The notes beneath the pieces were generated by a model that saw only the letters and a program-made list of their open reading frames with translations, was not told the origin of the DNA and searched no databases. From assembly GCA_017643495.1 (NCBI GenBank), contig JAEPNK010000001.1:1903623-1967622 (forward strand): a DNA stretch of 64,000 bases, in the 5' to 3' direction. Positions within the stretch are counted from its first letter, which is position 1. Every line of letters begins with the position of its first letter. Shown in pieces: positions 1 to 9,400 of this stretch. The translations under genes and the position numbers were made by a program. Origin of the DNA: Rhizobiaceae bacterium. GTDB lineage: Bacteria > Pseudomonadota > Alphaproteobacteria > Rhizobiales > Rhizobiaceae.

Positions 1-35
1 GCAATGCCGCGTTATACGAGACAAACCCTTAAAAA

Positions 36-2111
36 TCAACGCCTTCCATGTTCCAGATCTGTTGCGATCGTCAGGTCTGTCCTGTCGGTACGTATTTTGT
101 AGACCTGATAATTTTCCATTACCCGCTGCACATAATTTCGTGTTTCTGTAAAAGGGATAAACTCTATCCAGTCGATGATTTCATCAAGCGACTTTTCTCT
201 TGGGTCACCGAACCGGGCAATCCACTCGCGCACCCTTCCGGGGCCTGCGTTATAGGCGGCTAAGGTCAGGACATATGATCCGTCGAATTCTTCCAGCTGT
301 TTCGATAAATAGGCGCTTCCAAGAGTGACGTTGTAAGAAGCATCACTGGCAAGCCGGTCTTGGGAATAACGAAGACCCAAATCCTTTGCCATCTTCCTCG
401 CCGTGCCCGGCAACAATTGGAGCAATCCCAGCGCACCGGCATGTGACCGGGCCTTTCTATCAAACGCGCTTTCTTGTCTCGCTATTGCATATGCAAGGGC
501 CAGTCCTGTTTTTCCGGTTTTCGCATCCGGCGGAATTGCTCCCTTTGGCCAGGCAAGGGTGTCAACATGCAACCTCCTGACGTGTGCAAGCTTTCCTATT
601 TGGAGTGCCAGCATGTGCTTGCCCTGTGTTTCTGCATCGTGTGCGAGAAGTGCCAGTTCTCCCGATGAATCAAGTGTTCTGCCAAGGTATCGGTAAATAC
701 TGTCAGCACGCCAGGCAAAGCCGGTAGACTCCAGCAGTCTGATCACACGAACCAGTTCCCGGGACCTGTACCGGATGCGTTCAGCATGTGTTGGAGAAGG
801 GCGCTGTATTGAAATCTTGTTGCGGCCAAGTTTGTTGCTGGCCAGTTGGCCGTAGAATGTGCCGGTGTGCATGGCTGCAAGTTCATAATGCCGTGTCATA
901 TCTTCACCGGAACTCGAACGTGCCATCCAGTAATGGCCGCGAGCCTGACTGATTGGCTGACTGGTCACGTCAAGCAGCTTTGCGAAGTGTAGTTTCGCTT
1001 TGCTCTTGTCCTTGAGAAATCGCAATGCATACCAGCCGGCGTGAAATTCTGCCTCGGCAATTTTCGCCGGTGATCTGGCAGAATGATTGCTTGCTATCCG
1101 GTATGCAGTTTCTGCATCCCCGAATTCAAGCATTTGTCTTGAGACGATACGTCTTTCATTCCACCATTCATCCTGATCAACGAATTGTTTGGGTTCTTCA
1201 GATGTCGCAGCCAGCAATTCGGCGGCTTTCCGGTATTCGCCATTCCTGCGGGCTTGTTCAATTTTTATGAAGCGGTAGGCAATGTCACTTTGAGAGGAGG
1301 CCGCGACTGCATCTATCTTTTCTGTCGCATCGCTGTTGCGTTTGAGCACTGCCGCCCATGCTTTTGCGAGGCTGGACTGTTCTGCCAGGGATCCCATGCG
1401 TTCGCCAGCGGTGATGTTGCCATTGTAAAACATCCGGTGCATTCGTATGCGGTGATCTGCGACCTGCAGAACGTTCGCGAACCTGGAAAGCAGGTCTTTC
1501 TCCATGGTCTCGTCCAAGAGTTCTTCATGCCATACGGGGATTAGGATCTGGCGGGCCAGCGTTTTCTTGCCCCTGGCGAGATAGGCTTCAGCCAGCAAAG
1601 CTTTACCGGTAACAGATACCGGCGGGTTGTCTTCAAGATATTGTATAATCTTTGTTGGCTCCGGTGACTCGTTCGCGAGTGCATTTTCTGCATTGATTTG
1701 TATTGCCCGTTGGCCAGGCCAGTCTTGCAGGCTGTTGGCAATATCCATCAACTCGTTGAATGAAATCTCCGCATGCCCCGACAAAGCAATGGCCCAGGAC
1801 AGTGTTTTTCTGGGCAGTGAACCAAGAGGCAACTTGTCACGAATTTGAACGGCTTCTGTGATCCTCTTGCGCGAAACGGCAGCAAGGCCTTCCTTGAGAA
1901 GTTCTTCTGAAGCACCCAACCCCTGATCGCCCGGTGATACTTCAGGTAACGAGGATGAATGTCCGTCCTGTTTGTCTGACAATGGGCTCCTGGTAGGAAT
2001 GGGAGGGGATTCAATCAGCAGGTTTTTGATATATGCCGATGTCGGCGAACTGGCTGTAGCAGCTATGATCAGGGCGCAAAGAAAGCTCGCTGCAATTTTT
2101 CTTCGGTTCAT
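36..2111 (-). CDS. slt: Soluble lytic murein transglycosylase (Slt70-like)
   Basis: Periplasmic enzyme that cleaves the glycan strand of peptidoglycan with formation of 1,6-anhydromuropeptides. About 691 residues, close to the usual Slt70 length. The first ~26 residues (MNRRK, hydrophobic stretch, ending ASSPTSA) form a signal peptide, which is why I start at the ATG at 2111 rather than the in-frame GTG at 2138. A long alpha-helical region with TPR-like character follows (about residues 50-510). The C-terminal ~150 residues carry the SLT domain: catalytic Glu in 'ARQESAFD', then 'AGALGLLQLLPGTA' and 'LAAYNAGPGRV'. Transcribed away from dapA, with a shared 186-bp upstream region. Nothing is seen in the 35 bases beyond its stop. 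Family call is firm; the exact substrate preference is not visible. Confidence 0.93.
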   Translation of the reverse strand: MNRRKIAASFLCALIIAATASSPTSAYIKNLLIESPPIPTRSPLSDKQDGHSSSLPEVSPGDQGLGASEELLKEGLAAVSRKRITEAVQIRDKLPLGSLPRKTLSWAIALSGHAEISFNELMDIANSLQDWPGQRAIQINAENALANESPEPTKIIQYLEDNPPVSVTGKALLAEAYLARGKKTLARQILIPVWHEELLDETMEKDLLSRFANVLQVADHRIRMHRMFYNGNITAGERMGSLAEQSSLAKAWAAVLKRNSDATEKIDAVAASSQSDIAYRFIKIEQARRNGEYRKAAELLAATSEEPKQFVDQDEWWNERRIVSRQMLEFGDAETAYRIASNHSARSPAKIAEAEFHAGWYALRFLKDKSKAKLHFAKLLDVTSQPISQARGHYWMARSSSGEDMTRHYELAAMHTGTFYGQLASNKLGRNKISIQRPSPTHAERIRYRSRELVRVIRLLESTGFAWRADSIYRYLGRTLDSSGELALLAHDAETQGKHMLALQIGKLAHVRRLHVDTLAWPKGAIPPDAKTGKTGLALAYAIARQESAFDRKARSHAGALGLLQLLPGTARKMAKDLGLRYSQDRLASDASYNVTLGSAYLSKQLEEFDGSYVLTLAAYNAGPGRVREWIARFGDPREKSLDEIIDWIEFIPFTETRNYVQRVMENYQVYKIRTDRTDLTIATDLEHGRR

Positions 2112-2297
2112 CAGATTTTGGTACCATCCGGAATACACTGGCAGATTATTCCGAAATGAGTTGAAAATTGGATGAATTCCAATAAATCAAACCATTGCGT
2201 TCAAGCATTCGCACGGACATTTGTTTTCTGTACTTGCACCAGCGACTTTACGCCGATAATGTCCGCCCATTCTTTTGCCGATACGATGGAGTAAACC

Positions 2298-3179
2298 ATG
2301 TTCAGAGGTTCGATGCCTGCCCTTGTCACGCCGTTCGATGAGAACGGAGCGGTTGACGAAAAGGCGTTTCGCGAACTCGTCGAATGGCAGATAGCGGAAG
2401 GCAGCCACGGTCTTGTGCCGGTAGGCACCACAGGTGAATCGCCAACTCTCACCCATGATGAACACAAGCATGTTGTGGAATTGTGTATTGAGGTTGCTGC
2501 AGGACGGGTGCCGGTAATAGCGGGAGCCGGTTCGAACAGCACCCGGGAAGCAGTTGATTTCGCTAAGCATGCAGAGTCCGTTGGTGCCGATGGGGTTCTT
2601 GTTGTAACGCCTTATTACAACAAGCCGAACCAGCAGGGGATGAAAGCGCATTTTGTCGCCGTGGCAAACTCGATCAGCATTCCCCTGATCATTTACAATA
2701 TTCCCGGCCGTTCCATTGTCGACATGAGCGTTGAAACAATGACCGAGTTGTTCAATCAACATGAGAATATTGTCGGTGTGAAAGATGCCACCGGTGATTT
2801 GGGACGCCCATCCCTGCAGCGCCATGCCATGGGACAGGAATTTGTACAGTTGTCAGGGGAAGACATGACAGCTCTCGGCTTCAATGCGCATGGTGGAACG
2901 GGCTGCATTTCTGTTACCGCAAATGTTGCTCCACGGCTTTGCTCGGAGATGCAGGAAGCCTCATTGAGCGGGGATTATGCGAAAGCGGCAGAAATTCAAG
3001 ACAAGCTCATACCGCTTCACAGCAGTCTGTTTGCTGAGCCAAGCCCGGGGGGCGCAAAATATGCATTGTCCCTGCTTGGGCGATGCAACAGTCGACAGCG
3101 CTTGCCATTGGTTCCCGTTTCTGCAGCAACCGAAACGCTGGTTCGTGATGCCATGGTTCATGCCGGGTTGATCAACTAA
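2298..3179 (+). CDS. dapA: 4-hydroxy-tetrahydrodipicolinate synthase
   Basis: Condenses pyruvate and aspartate semialdehyde in the first committed step of lysine and meso-diaminopimelate synthesis. 293 residues, full length for the family. Seen: 'GTTGESPTL' pyruvate-binding region, '[12 protein letters not shown]' with the catalytic Tyr, 'YNIPGRS', and the Schiff-base Lys in 'VGVKDATGD'. ATG at 2298 follows a GGAGTAA ribosome-binding site 4 bases away, and the N-terminus '[13 protein letters not shown]' matches the family. A weak promoter candidate lies upstream (TTGCAC at 2234, GATAAT at 2255, spacer 15, short). smpB follows after 28 bp, so the two may be co-transcribed. Confidence 0.97.
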   Translation: MFRGSMPALVTPFDENGAVDEKAFRELVEWQIAEGSHGLVPVGTTGESPTLTHDEHKHVVELCIEVAAGRVPVIAGAGSNSTREAVDFAKHAESVGADGVLVVTPYYNKPNQQGMKAHFVAVANSISIPLIIYNIPGRSIVDMSVETMTELFNQHENIVGVKDATGDLGRPSLQRHAMGQEFVQLSGEDMTALGFNAHGGTGCISVTANVAPRLCSEMQEASLSGDYAKAAEIQDKLIPLHSSLFAEPSPGGAKYALSLLGRCNSRQRLPLVPVSAATETLVRDAMVHAGLIN

Positions 3180-3207
3180 CCCAGCGGGAAAATGGTTCAG
3201 GATTGAA

Positions 3208-3687
3208 ATGTCACCCAGGAAAAAGGAAAGCGTAAACGGCAAGTTGATTGCTGATAACCGGAAAGCCCGTCACAATTACGAGTTTCTGGATACGCTTGAG
3301 GCAGGCCTGGTTTTGACGGGAACTGAGGTAAAATCCCTCAGGAATGGCAAGGCCAACATTGCCGAAAGTTACGCGACCGAAGAAGACGGGGAAATATGGC
3401 TGATCAACAGCTATATTCCCGAATACCTGGAAGGCAACCGTAACAATCACAACCCGCGTCGCAGGCGAAAACTGCTGCTCCACAAAAAGCAGATGTCGAA
3501 GCTTATTGGCGGAGTGCAGCGCGAAGGCATGACGATTGTTCCTAACCGTTTGTATTTTAACGATCGTGGCATCGCCAAGCTTCAAATTGCGCTGGCAAAG
3601 GGTCGGCAGGCTCACGACAAGCGTCAGGTGGTCAAACAAAGGGACTGGCAACGCGAGAAATCTCGCCTGTTACGCGAAAAGGGCTGA
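3208..3687 (+). CDS. smpB: SsrA-binding protein SmpB
   Basis: Binds the tRNA-like part of tmRNA and brings it to stalled ribosomes for trans-translation. 159 residues, normal length. Seen: N-terminal '[18 protein letters not shown]', the '[10 protein letters not shown]' strand of the OB fold, '[14 protein letters not shown]', and the basic C-terminal tail '[18 protein letters not shown]' that acts as the codon-anticodon mimic. Lies directly after dapA and 3 bp before the PaiB-like gene. The tmRNA gene itself is not in this window. Confidence 0.97.
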   Translation: MSPRKKESVNGKLIADNRKARHNYEFLDTLEAGLVLTGTEVKSLRNGKANIAESYATEEDGEIWLINSYIPEYLEGNRNNHNPRRRRKLLLHKKQMSKLIGGVQREGMTIVPNRLYFNDRGIAKLQIALAKGRQAHDKRQVVKQRDWQREKSRLLREKG

Positions 3688-3690
3688 CCC

Positions 3691-4329
3691 ATGCATCCAA
3701 ATCCCCATTTTCGCAAGGAGACGAACGGCAGGAACCTTGCCTTTGTTCGTGAGAGAGGGTTTGGAGCTCTTGCCATAAATGCAGCGGATGGTCCTCTGGT
3801 CAGTCATGTCCCGTTCAATTTGCTGGATGATGCCCGGACTGTAGAACTGCATCTGTTGAGATCAAACCCGATAGTGCAGATATTGAAACAGGAGCAGGAC
3901 CAGCCTGCAGTTTTGGCGGTTACAGGGTCAGACAGTTATGTGTCCCCGGACTGGTATGGTGTTGACGATCAGGTGCCCACCTGGAACTACGTTGCAGTGC
4001 ACTTGCGTGGAAGGCTCTCCCTGATGCCTTCTGCGTCTTTGCACAAGGTTCTTTGCGGTATTTCAGCAACCATGGAAGCAAGGTTGTTGCCCAAGAAGCC
4101 ATGGACTACGGACAAAATGACGCCGGAAATCTATGAACGCATGCAACGGCAGATCGTGCCGGTTAGCCTTGATGTTGATATAGTTGAAGGCACTTGGAAG
4201 TTGTCACAAAACAAACCTGCAGAAGTTCGTTTGGCCGCCGCCGAGATGGTTGCGGATCATGGCCAGGGCAGTGAAATCCGGACAATGTCCGGCCTCATGT
4301 ACGCTGCAGAAAACAATCAAGATAACTAG
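3691..4329 (+). CDS. PaiB-like FMN-binding protein
   Basis: 212-residue protein of the PaiB / FMN-binding 'negative transcriptional regulator' family, a split-barrel flavin-binding fold. Seen: 'MHPNPHFRKETNGRNLAFV', 'GPLVSHVPFNL' and 'WNYVAVHLRGR', which are typical of this family. Bacillus PaiB was described as a regulator, but most proteobacterial members have no proven role and may simply bind flavin, so the product name should be read as a family label. ATG is 3 bp past the smpB stop, with an AAGGG site inside smpB, pointing to co-expression. Its 3' end overlaps the stop of the convergent uracil-DNA glycosylase gene by 4 bp. Confidence 0.82.
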   Translation: MHPNPHFRKETNGRNLAFVRERGFGALAINAADGPLVSHVPFNLLDDARTVELHLLRSNPIVQILKQEQDQPAVLAVTGSDSYVSPDWYGVDDQVPTWNYVAVHLRGRLSLMPSASLHKVLCGISATMEARLLPKKPWTTDKMTPEIYERMQRQIVPVSLDVDIVEGTWKLSQNKPAEVRLAAAEMVADHGQGSEIRTMSGLMYAAENNQDN

Positions 4330-5003
4330 CTGTTGAGACTCTCCCGCACCATTCCGAAAACCTCTTCAAACATTTGGGTGGTCAGGCGGCCGGTATTCGT
4401 ATTGTAACGCGAGCAGTGATAACTGGAGATAACGGAGAAGCCATTCATGTCATGGCTGCTTGCATGAGCAAACGGTACGTCCTTCAGTTTTTGTCCAAGG
4501 GTTCGGGCCGTTGAATCATGCGCAATCTTGCCGAGAGTGAGGATTGTTCCAAGATTGCTGAAACGCTCGAATGTGTTCACCAAAAACGGCCTGCAGGTGT
4601 TGATCTCCTTCCCGGTAGGTTTGTTTTCCGGCGGTACACACCGTACGGCATTGGTTATGGCGCATTCATTGAGTTCCAGGCCATCATCGGCTTCCGCACC
4701 GTAACTTCCGTTTGCAAACCCGAATTTGAGAAGGGTCGCATAAAGGAGGTCTCCCGCCCAGTCTCCTGTAAAGGGCCGGGCTGTCCTGTTGGCACCGCGC
4801 AAGCCGGGCGCGAGCCCGACAATCAGCAGTCTAACGTCTGCATCGCCTTGGGCCGACGCCCAGGTATCCACGGGCGCATTGTGCCACTCGGGATGAATGG
4901 TGCGTTGTTCGTGCCGAAATTCAACCAGCCGGGGGCACAGGGGGCAATCCTTGCCGGGGTCCGTTGCCAACTCAGTAATCTTCGTCTTCGTCTTCGTCAT
5001 CAT
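4326..5003 (-). CDS. Uracil-DNA glycosylase, family 5 (UdgB-like)
   Basis: Base-excision repair enzyme removing uracil and other deaminated bases. Seen: iron-sulfur cysteines in 'CPLCPRL' and in 'RCVPPEN...NTCRPF', motif A 'GLAPGLRGANRTARPF' in which the usual catalytic polar residue is absent, as expected for family 5, and motif B 'SSYHCSRYNTNTGRL'. I place the start at the tandem ATGATG at 5003/5000, preceded by AGAGGA, since the family begins shortly before the CPLC cluster; an extended in-frame start at 5054 is possible. This start lies inside the end of the NYN gene (about 30 bp overlap), so translation is probably coupled. The first codons come from a hexamer repeat and encode alternating Thr/Lys. 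Confidence 0.88.
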   Translation of the reverse strand: MMTKTKTKITELATDPGKDCPLCPRLVEFRHEQRTIHPEWHNAPVDTWASAQGDADVRLLIVGLAPGLRGANRTARPFTGDWAGDLLYATLLKFGFANGSYGAEADDGLELNECAITNAVRCVPPENKPTGKEINTCRPFLVNTFERFSNLGTILTLGKIAHDSTARTLGQKLKDVPFAHASSHDMNGFSVISSYHCSRYNTNTGRLTTQMFEEVFGMVRESLNS

Positions 5004-5565
5004 AGTCCTCTTCGTGGGGACTATAGTTTGGATTATCTGCCGGGTCTCGCCCAATTTCTTGCTTCAAGGTGGTGAGCTCGATGAAATTGTCTGCCTGACG
5101 GCGCAGGTCGTCAGCGATCATCGGCGGTTGTGTTTTTACCGTGGAAACAACAGACACCTTTCGCCCTTTTCTCTGCAATGCTTCTACAAGGTATCGAAAA
5201 TCACCATCGCCGGAAAAAAGTACGATGTGATCGACAGATTCAGAAAGGTGCATTGCATCAACCGCCAGTTCGATATCCATGTTTCCTTTCACTTTCCTGC
5301 GGCCAGTGGCATCTGTGAATTCTTTCACTGGCTTGGTCACGACCGTGTATCCATTATAGTCAAGCCAGTCGATCAAGGGCCGGATTGATGAATACTCCTG
5401 GTCCTCCACCAAAGCTGTATAATAATAGGCACGCAGCAAGTATGCCTGTTTCTGGAAATGGCCGAGCATCCGTTTGTAATCGATGTCGAAGCCAAGGGAT
5501 TTCGAAGTGGCGTAAAGATTGGCGCCATCAATGAAGAGTGCCAATTTCTCGCGCTGGTCAAACAT
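4972..5565 (-). CDS. NYN domain protein (LabA/DUF88 family)
   Basis: 197-residue protein of the PIN-like NYN superfamily, predicted metal-dependent RNases. Seen: 'LALFIDGANLYATSKSLGF' with the first acidic site, 'GNMDIELAVDAM' and 'LFSGDGDFRYLVEALQRKGRKV' with the later acidic residues, so the nuclease site looks intact. The C-terminus is strongly acidic ('YDDEDEDEDY') and is encoded by three copies of a GACGAA hexamer that also encodes the start of the overlapping uracil-DNA glycosylase. Divergent from rpoZ across 272 bp. Substrate is unknown in this family. Its place next to rpoZ and rsh is conserved in Hyphomicrobiales by my recollection. Confidence 0.85.
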   Translation of the reverse strand: MFDQREKLALFIDGANLYATSKSLGFDIDYKRMLGHFQKQAYLLRAYYYTALVEDQEYSSIRPLIDWLDYNGYTVVTKPVKEFTDATGRRKVKGNMDIELAVDAMHLSESVDHIVLFSGDGDFRYLVEALQRKGRKVSVVSTVKTQPPMIADDLRRQADNFIELTTLKQEIGRDPADNPNYSPHEEDYDDEDEDEDY

Positions 5566-5837
5566 TTTTAATTATCGCCTTTCGGGGCCTTCTGCCCCTC
5601 CTGAATATGTTTACAACTTAGATTGTTTCGTTTCGGAACAAGGCAATGGGCAAAGGCGCAAATACTTTGCTTCAAACAAAAATGTGAAGCAGAAGAGAGA
5701 TTTGAAATCTGTTGCGGCATCGACAACCGGAAGTTTCATGCGCGGAAACGGTACACAGATGACGAATTTTCTTGAAATGGTCACGTTTTGCCGTTACGGC
5801 TCCTGCAACTCCAAGAAAACAAACCAAGGAACAAGCG

Positions 5838-6257
5838 ATGGCACGCGTAACCGTCGAAGATTGCGTAGACAAAGTTGAAAACCGGTTTGAACTGGTATTG
5901 TTGGCCGGTCATCGTGCCCGGCAGATTTCAAGCGGCGGTGAAATTACCGTTCCGCGTGACAATGATAAAAACCCTGTTGTGGCGCTTCGCGAGATTGCCG
6001 AAGAAACATTGTCTCCAGCCGATCTGCAGGAAGACCTGATTCACTCGTTGCAAAAACAGGTTGAGGTTGACGAGCCGGAGCAAGAAGCAGTCGAAGTGCC
6101 GGCTATTTCACATGATGCTGAGCCAGTCGCCGAAACTGCATCAGCCGATACTCCGGATGCACCCCAGAGCGATGTGACGTTCGACAGCCTTTCTGAAGAA
6201 GAGTTGCTGGCAGGCATTGAAGGGCTGGTGCCACCTGAAAAGAACGACGATTACTGA
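5838..6257 (+). CDS. rpoZ: RNA polymerase omega subunit
   Basis: Small subunit that helps assemble RNA polymerase and contributes to a ppGpp site in proteobacteria. 139 residues from the ATG at 5838, chosen because '[20 protein letters not shown]' is the conserved family start and AAGGAA sits 6 bases upstream; a longer reading frame begins at 5772. The core (residues 1-70) includes '[13 protein letters not shown]' and '[12 protein letters not shown]'. After it comes a long acidic tail (about residues 75-139, rich in Glu, Asp, Val, Ala) that is absent from the E. coli protein and common in alphaproteobacteria. The 272 bp upstream hold the divergent NYN promoter region; I see no other gene there. 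Confidence 0.96.
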   Translation: MARVTVEDCVDKVENRFELVLLAGHRARQISSGGEITVPRDNDKNPVVALREIAEETLSPADLQEDLIHSLQKQVEVDEPEQEAVEVPAISHDAEPVAETASADTPDAPQSDVTFDSLSEEELLAGIEGLVPPEKNDDY

Positions 6258-6298
6258 GTTGTTCCAGCCTTTGTGAGGCATCTTTATTCTTGTTTTGA

Positions 6299-6329
6299 AA
6301 GCCCGGCAGGTTTAATTCCTATCGGGCTT
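6299..6329 (+). terminator. Hairpin terminator after rpoZ
   Basis: Inverted repeat AAGCCCGGCAGG / CCTATCGGGCTT with a 7-base loop (one wobble, one mismatch), 41 bp past the rpoZ stop. The following bases are only moderately T-rich, so termination may be partial and allow read-through into rsh. Confidence 0.6.
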
Positions 6330-6378
6330 CATTCATATTGAATGGGTTATTATTCATTTGCGCCGGTGACGACACTCA

Positions 6379-8544
6379 ATGATGCGCCAGTATGAACTTG
6401 TTGAGCGGGTTGCAAGCTACATTGCCGAACCCGATGAGCTGCTTCTCAACAAGGCCTACGTTTATGCCATGCAAAAGCATGGGGAACAGAAAAGGGCGAG
6501 CGGCGACCCTTACTTTTCACATCCGCTGGAAGTGGCGGCGATTCTGACCGAGTTGCATCTTGACGAGGAAACCATTGCTGTTGCCCTCCTGCACGATACG
6601 ATTGAGGATACTGACGCCACCCGTCGCGAGATCGATGAATTGTTTGGCGAAAAGATTGGCAAGCTGGTCGAGGGCCTTACCAAGCTGAAAAGGCTTGATC
6701 TGGTTTCCCAGCAAGCCAAACAGGCCGAAAACCTTCGCCGCCTTCTGCTGGCTGTGTCGGATGATATCCGGGTTCTGCTCGTCAAGCTGGCGGACCGTCT
6801 GCATAACATGCGTACGCTCGGAATCATGCGTCCGGAGAAGTGCAGGCGCATAGCAACCGAGACAATGGAGATTTATGCTCCCTTGGCCGGGCGAATGGGA
6901 ATGCAGGACTTGCGGGATGAACTGGAGGAGCTTTCCTTCAAGTACATCAATCCGGAAGCCTATTCGGCTGTTATTGGTCATCTCGAAGCCCTTGCGGAAA
7001 AAAACCGTTCGCTGACGAAGGAGATTACCGGAGCCCTGGAGCGAAGGCTCAAGGAAAGACATATAGATGCGGTCGTCAAAAGCCGCCAGAAAAAGCCTTA
7101 CTCGGTCTTCCGCAAGATGGAATTGAAATCGCTCAGTTTCGAACAACTGTCCGATATTTACGGCTTCCGCATCATTGTGCCGTCTGTGGAGGACTGTTAC
7201 CGGGTGCTTGGACTTGTACATACAGACTGGAAAATGGTTCCCGGCAGGTTCAAGGACTTCATTTCCGTCCCGAAGCAGAATGATTACCAGTCCATTCATA
7301 CAACGGTATTTGGCCCTCTTAGCCAGCGCGTTGAGTTGCAGATTAGAACCAGGGAAATGCATGAAGTAGCCGAATACGGAATTGCTGCTCATGCATCATA
7401 CAAGGACGGTGAGGACCAGTTTGCGGAAAGCAAGGCTTATGCTTCGCTGAGAAAGACCATTGAACAGCTGGCAGAAGGTGACAATCCGGAAGAATTCCTC
7501 GAACACACCAAGCTGGAACTGTTTCTCGATCAGGTCTTTTGTTTCACCCCGAAAGGCCGGATCATTGCCCTTCCCAAAGGTGCCACCCCGATTGACTTTG
7601 CCTATGCTGTTCATACCGACATTGGCAACAGCTGCATAGGCTGCAAGCTCAATGGCAAGATCATGCCGGTCATCACACAACTCAATAACGGCGATGAGGT
7701 GGAAATCATCAGGTCGGAATCCCAGACGCCACCGGCAGCATGGGAAAGTGTTGTGGTAACGGGAAAAGCACGCTCTTCCATTCGCCGGGCCAGCAGGCAA
7801 GCCGTACACCGGCAATACTCCGCGCTTGGCGCCAGAATGCTGGAGCGCGCCTTCTCCGATGCCGGCTATGATTTTGTGGCAAAAACCCTGGATACCGTAC
7901 TTCCAAGGCTGGCGCGTCGCAGTGTAGACGATGTCTTGTCTGATGTGGGTAGGGGAGAGATACGTCCGCGCACGGTAATCAAGTCGCTTTATCCTGATTT
8001 TGAGATGGCAAATTCGGGTCTTGCAAGTTCTGCCAATCAGCTTCTGCCTGAAATCCCGGAGACCTCGGGCAATACGCCAGGCGAGCAGGGGAAAACAATT
8101 CCGATCCGTGGGTTGCGAAACGACCTGCCGGTTACGTTTTCCAATGAAGGAGGAGCAGTACCGGGTGACAAGATTGTTGGCATATTGACGCCAGGGGAGG
8201 GGATTACCATTTACCCCAGCAGTTCTTCGGTACTGTCGAACTTCAAGGGCGCCAAAGATGACTTGCTCGACGTTCGGTGGGACATTGATGTTAAAAACCG
8301 GCAACGGTTTCCGGCCCGTATAAAGGTATTGGCAGCAAACTTGCCGGGCACACTTGCGGCAATCGCAAGTGTGATTGCTGAGCATGACGGCAATATACAA
8401 AATCTTGTCATGAAAGTTCCCGTGGAAGATTTTACGGAAATGGAGATAGATATTGATGTTTGGGACCTGTCACACCTAACCAGTATCATTACGCACTTGA
8501 AGGACAAGGAAGTTACAACTTCAGTTGAACGGATAACCGGCTAG
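6379..8544 (+). CDS. rsh: Bifunctional (p)ppGpp synthetase/hydrolase (Rsh)
   Basis: Makes and degrades the stringent-response alarmone (p)ppGpp. 721 residues, full RelA/SpoT layout: HD hydrolase domain (about 25-180) with 'YFSHPLEVAAIL' and 'LLHDTIEDTD'; synthetase domain (about 225-345) with 'YGFRIIVPS' and 'YQSIHTTVFGP'; TGS domain (about 385-445) with 'VFCFTPKGRIIALPKGATP'; C-terminal ACT domain (about 645-720) with 'LPGTLAAIASVIAEHDGNI'. Both catalytic domains look intact, as expected for the single Rsh of alphaproteobacteria. Two consecutive ATG codons (6379, 6382) compete as start; neither has a strong ribosome-binding site. Located directly downstream of rpoZ, the subunit that helps form a ppGpp site. 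Confidence 0.96.
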   Translation: MMRQYELVERVASYIAEPDELLLNKAYVYAMQKHGEQKRASGDPYFSHPLEVAAILTELHLDEETIAVALLHDTIEDTDATRREIDELFGEKIGKLVEGLTKLKRLDLVSQQAKQAENLRRLLLAVSDDIRVLLVKLADRLHNMRTLGIMRPEKCRRIATETMEIYAPLAGRMGMQDLRDELEELSFKYINPEAYSAVIGHLEALAEKNRSLTKEITGALERRLKERHIDAVVKSRQKKPYSVFRKMELKSLSFEQLSDIYGFRIIVPSVEDCYRVLGLVHTDWKMVPGRFKDFISVPKQNDYQSIHTTVFGPLSQRVELQIRTREMHEVAEYGIAAHASYKDGEDQFAESKAYASLRKTIEQLAEGDNPEEFLEHTKLELFLDQVFCFTPKGRIIALPKGATPIDFAYAVHTDIGNSCIGCKLNGKIMPVITQLNNGDEVEIIRSESQTPPAAWESVVVTGKARSSIRRASRQAVHRQYSALGARMLERAFSDAGYDFVAKTLDTVLPRLARRSVDDVLSDVGRGEIRPRTVIKSLYPDFEMANSGLASSANQLLPEIPETSGNTPGEQGKTIPIRGLRNDLPVTFSNEGGAVPGDKIVGILTPGEGITIYPSSSSVLSNFKGAKDDLLDVRWDIDVKNRQRFPARIKVLAANLPGTLAAIASVIAEHDGNIQNLVMKVPVEDFTEMEIDIDVWDLSHLTSIITHLKDKEVTTSVERITG

Positions 8545-8571
8545 AGACCATTGCTAAGGGGCACCAGTGCT

Positions 8572-9150
8572 ATGACACGAGACGAGGTACTCGAAATTTT
8601 CCGCGATTGCGGTGCCATGATGGAAGGGCATTTTATTCTCACATCAGGCTTGCATAGTCCTGTCTTTCTTCAAAAGGCCCGCGTATTCATGCACGCCGAC
8701 AAGACAGAGATCTTGTGCAAGGCCCTGGCAGAAAAGATCAGCAACCACTGTGCTGATGGCCTTGATTATGTGGTTGGGCCGGCAGTTGGTGGCATCATAC
8801 CGGCTTATGAGACCAGCAGACATCTTGCTGTTCCCAATATATGGGTTGAACGCCAGGAAGGTGTATTCCAGTTAAGAAGGTTTGAGATTGAACCGGGAGC
8901 ACGGGTCGTCATAGTGGAAGATATTGTGACAACCGGCCTTTCAATCCGGGAGACCGTTGAAACACTTGAAAAGCTGGGCGCCGATGTTCTGGCCGCAGCC
9001 TGTCTGGTTGACCGTTCGGCAGGGAAAGTTGATGTTGGAGTTCCGCTGCTTGCGCTGGCGGAGTATGAAGTCCCGGCCTATGCAGAAGATGAAATCCCGG
9101 TTGAATTGGCGGCCATACCTGCGATCAAGCCCGGAAGTCGTAACCTCTGA
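8572..9150 (+). CDS. pyrE: Orotate phosphoribosyltransferase
   Basis: Transfers phosphoribose from PRPP to orotate in UMP synthesis. 193 residues from the ATG at 8572 (N-terminus '[20 protein letters not shown]'); an in-frame TTG at 8551 would add seven residues without homology. Seen: '[14 protein letters not shown]' substrate loop, '[14 protein letters not shown]', and the PRPP-binding signature '[15 protein letters not shown]'. This is the short, stand-alone PyrE type with the 'E-[ED]-x-V-[TS]-T-G' PRPP loop. Starts 27 bp after rsh, likely in the same transcript. A 250-bp stretch follows (9151-9400) in which I see no gene or clear signal. Confidence 0.94.
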   Translation: MTRDEVLEIFRDCGAMMEGHFILTSGLHSPVFLQKARVFMHADKTEILCKALAEKISNHCADGLDYVVGPAVGGIIPAYETSRHLAVPNIWVERQEGVFQLRRFEIEPGARVVIVEDIVTTGLSIRETVETLEKLGADVLAAACLVDRSAGKVDVGVPLLALAEYEVPAYAEDEIPVELAAIPAIKPGSRNL

Positions 9151-9400
9151 AATCCGCCGTCATTTTGCCTTGCAGTCATGTCAGATGCATATTTGTTTGC
9201 CACGTAAGGTGCGTGTTTGTGAATGCAAACTGCGACCGCGATCACAGGTCTTGAAAAAACACATGAAATATCCGCTTTTTTCACCTCTGTTTGCCCAAAG
9301 GTAACCTGGGTGGTGTAAAGGTAGGCAGGCTGTTCCCCTTCTCGGGCGGATAGCATGCAGAATTCGGTTGAACTAACAAACGCAGAAAATAATCCAGGCA

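Noticed and set aside
2187-2825. 212-codon open frame antisense to dapA
   Set aside because: Lies entirely over a strongly supported gene and its translation has no family resemblance, signal peptide or ribosome-binding site.
6517-8400. Two long open frames (291 and 334 codons) antisense to rsh
   Set aside because: Shadow frames caused by codon composition of rsh; protein sequences are Cys/His/Arg-rich and match no family.
9151-9400. 250-bp gap between pyrE and the DUF2062 gene as a possible small RNA or small gene
   Set aside because: I find no hairpin-plus-T-run, promoter pair or protein-like frame there.
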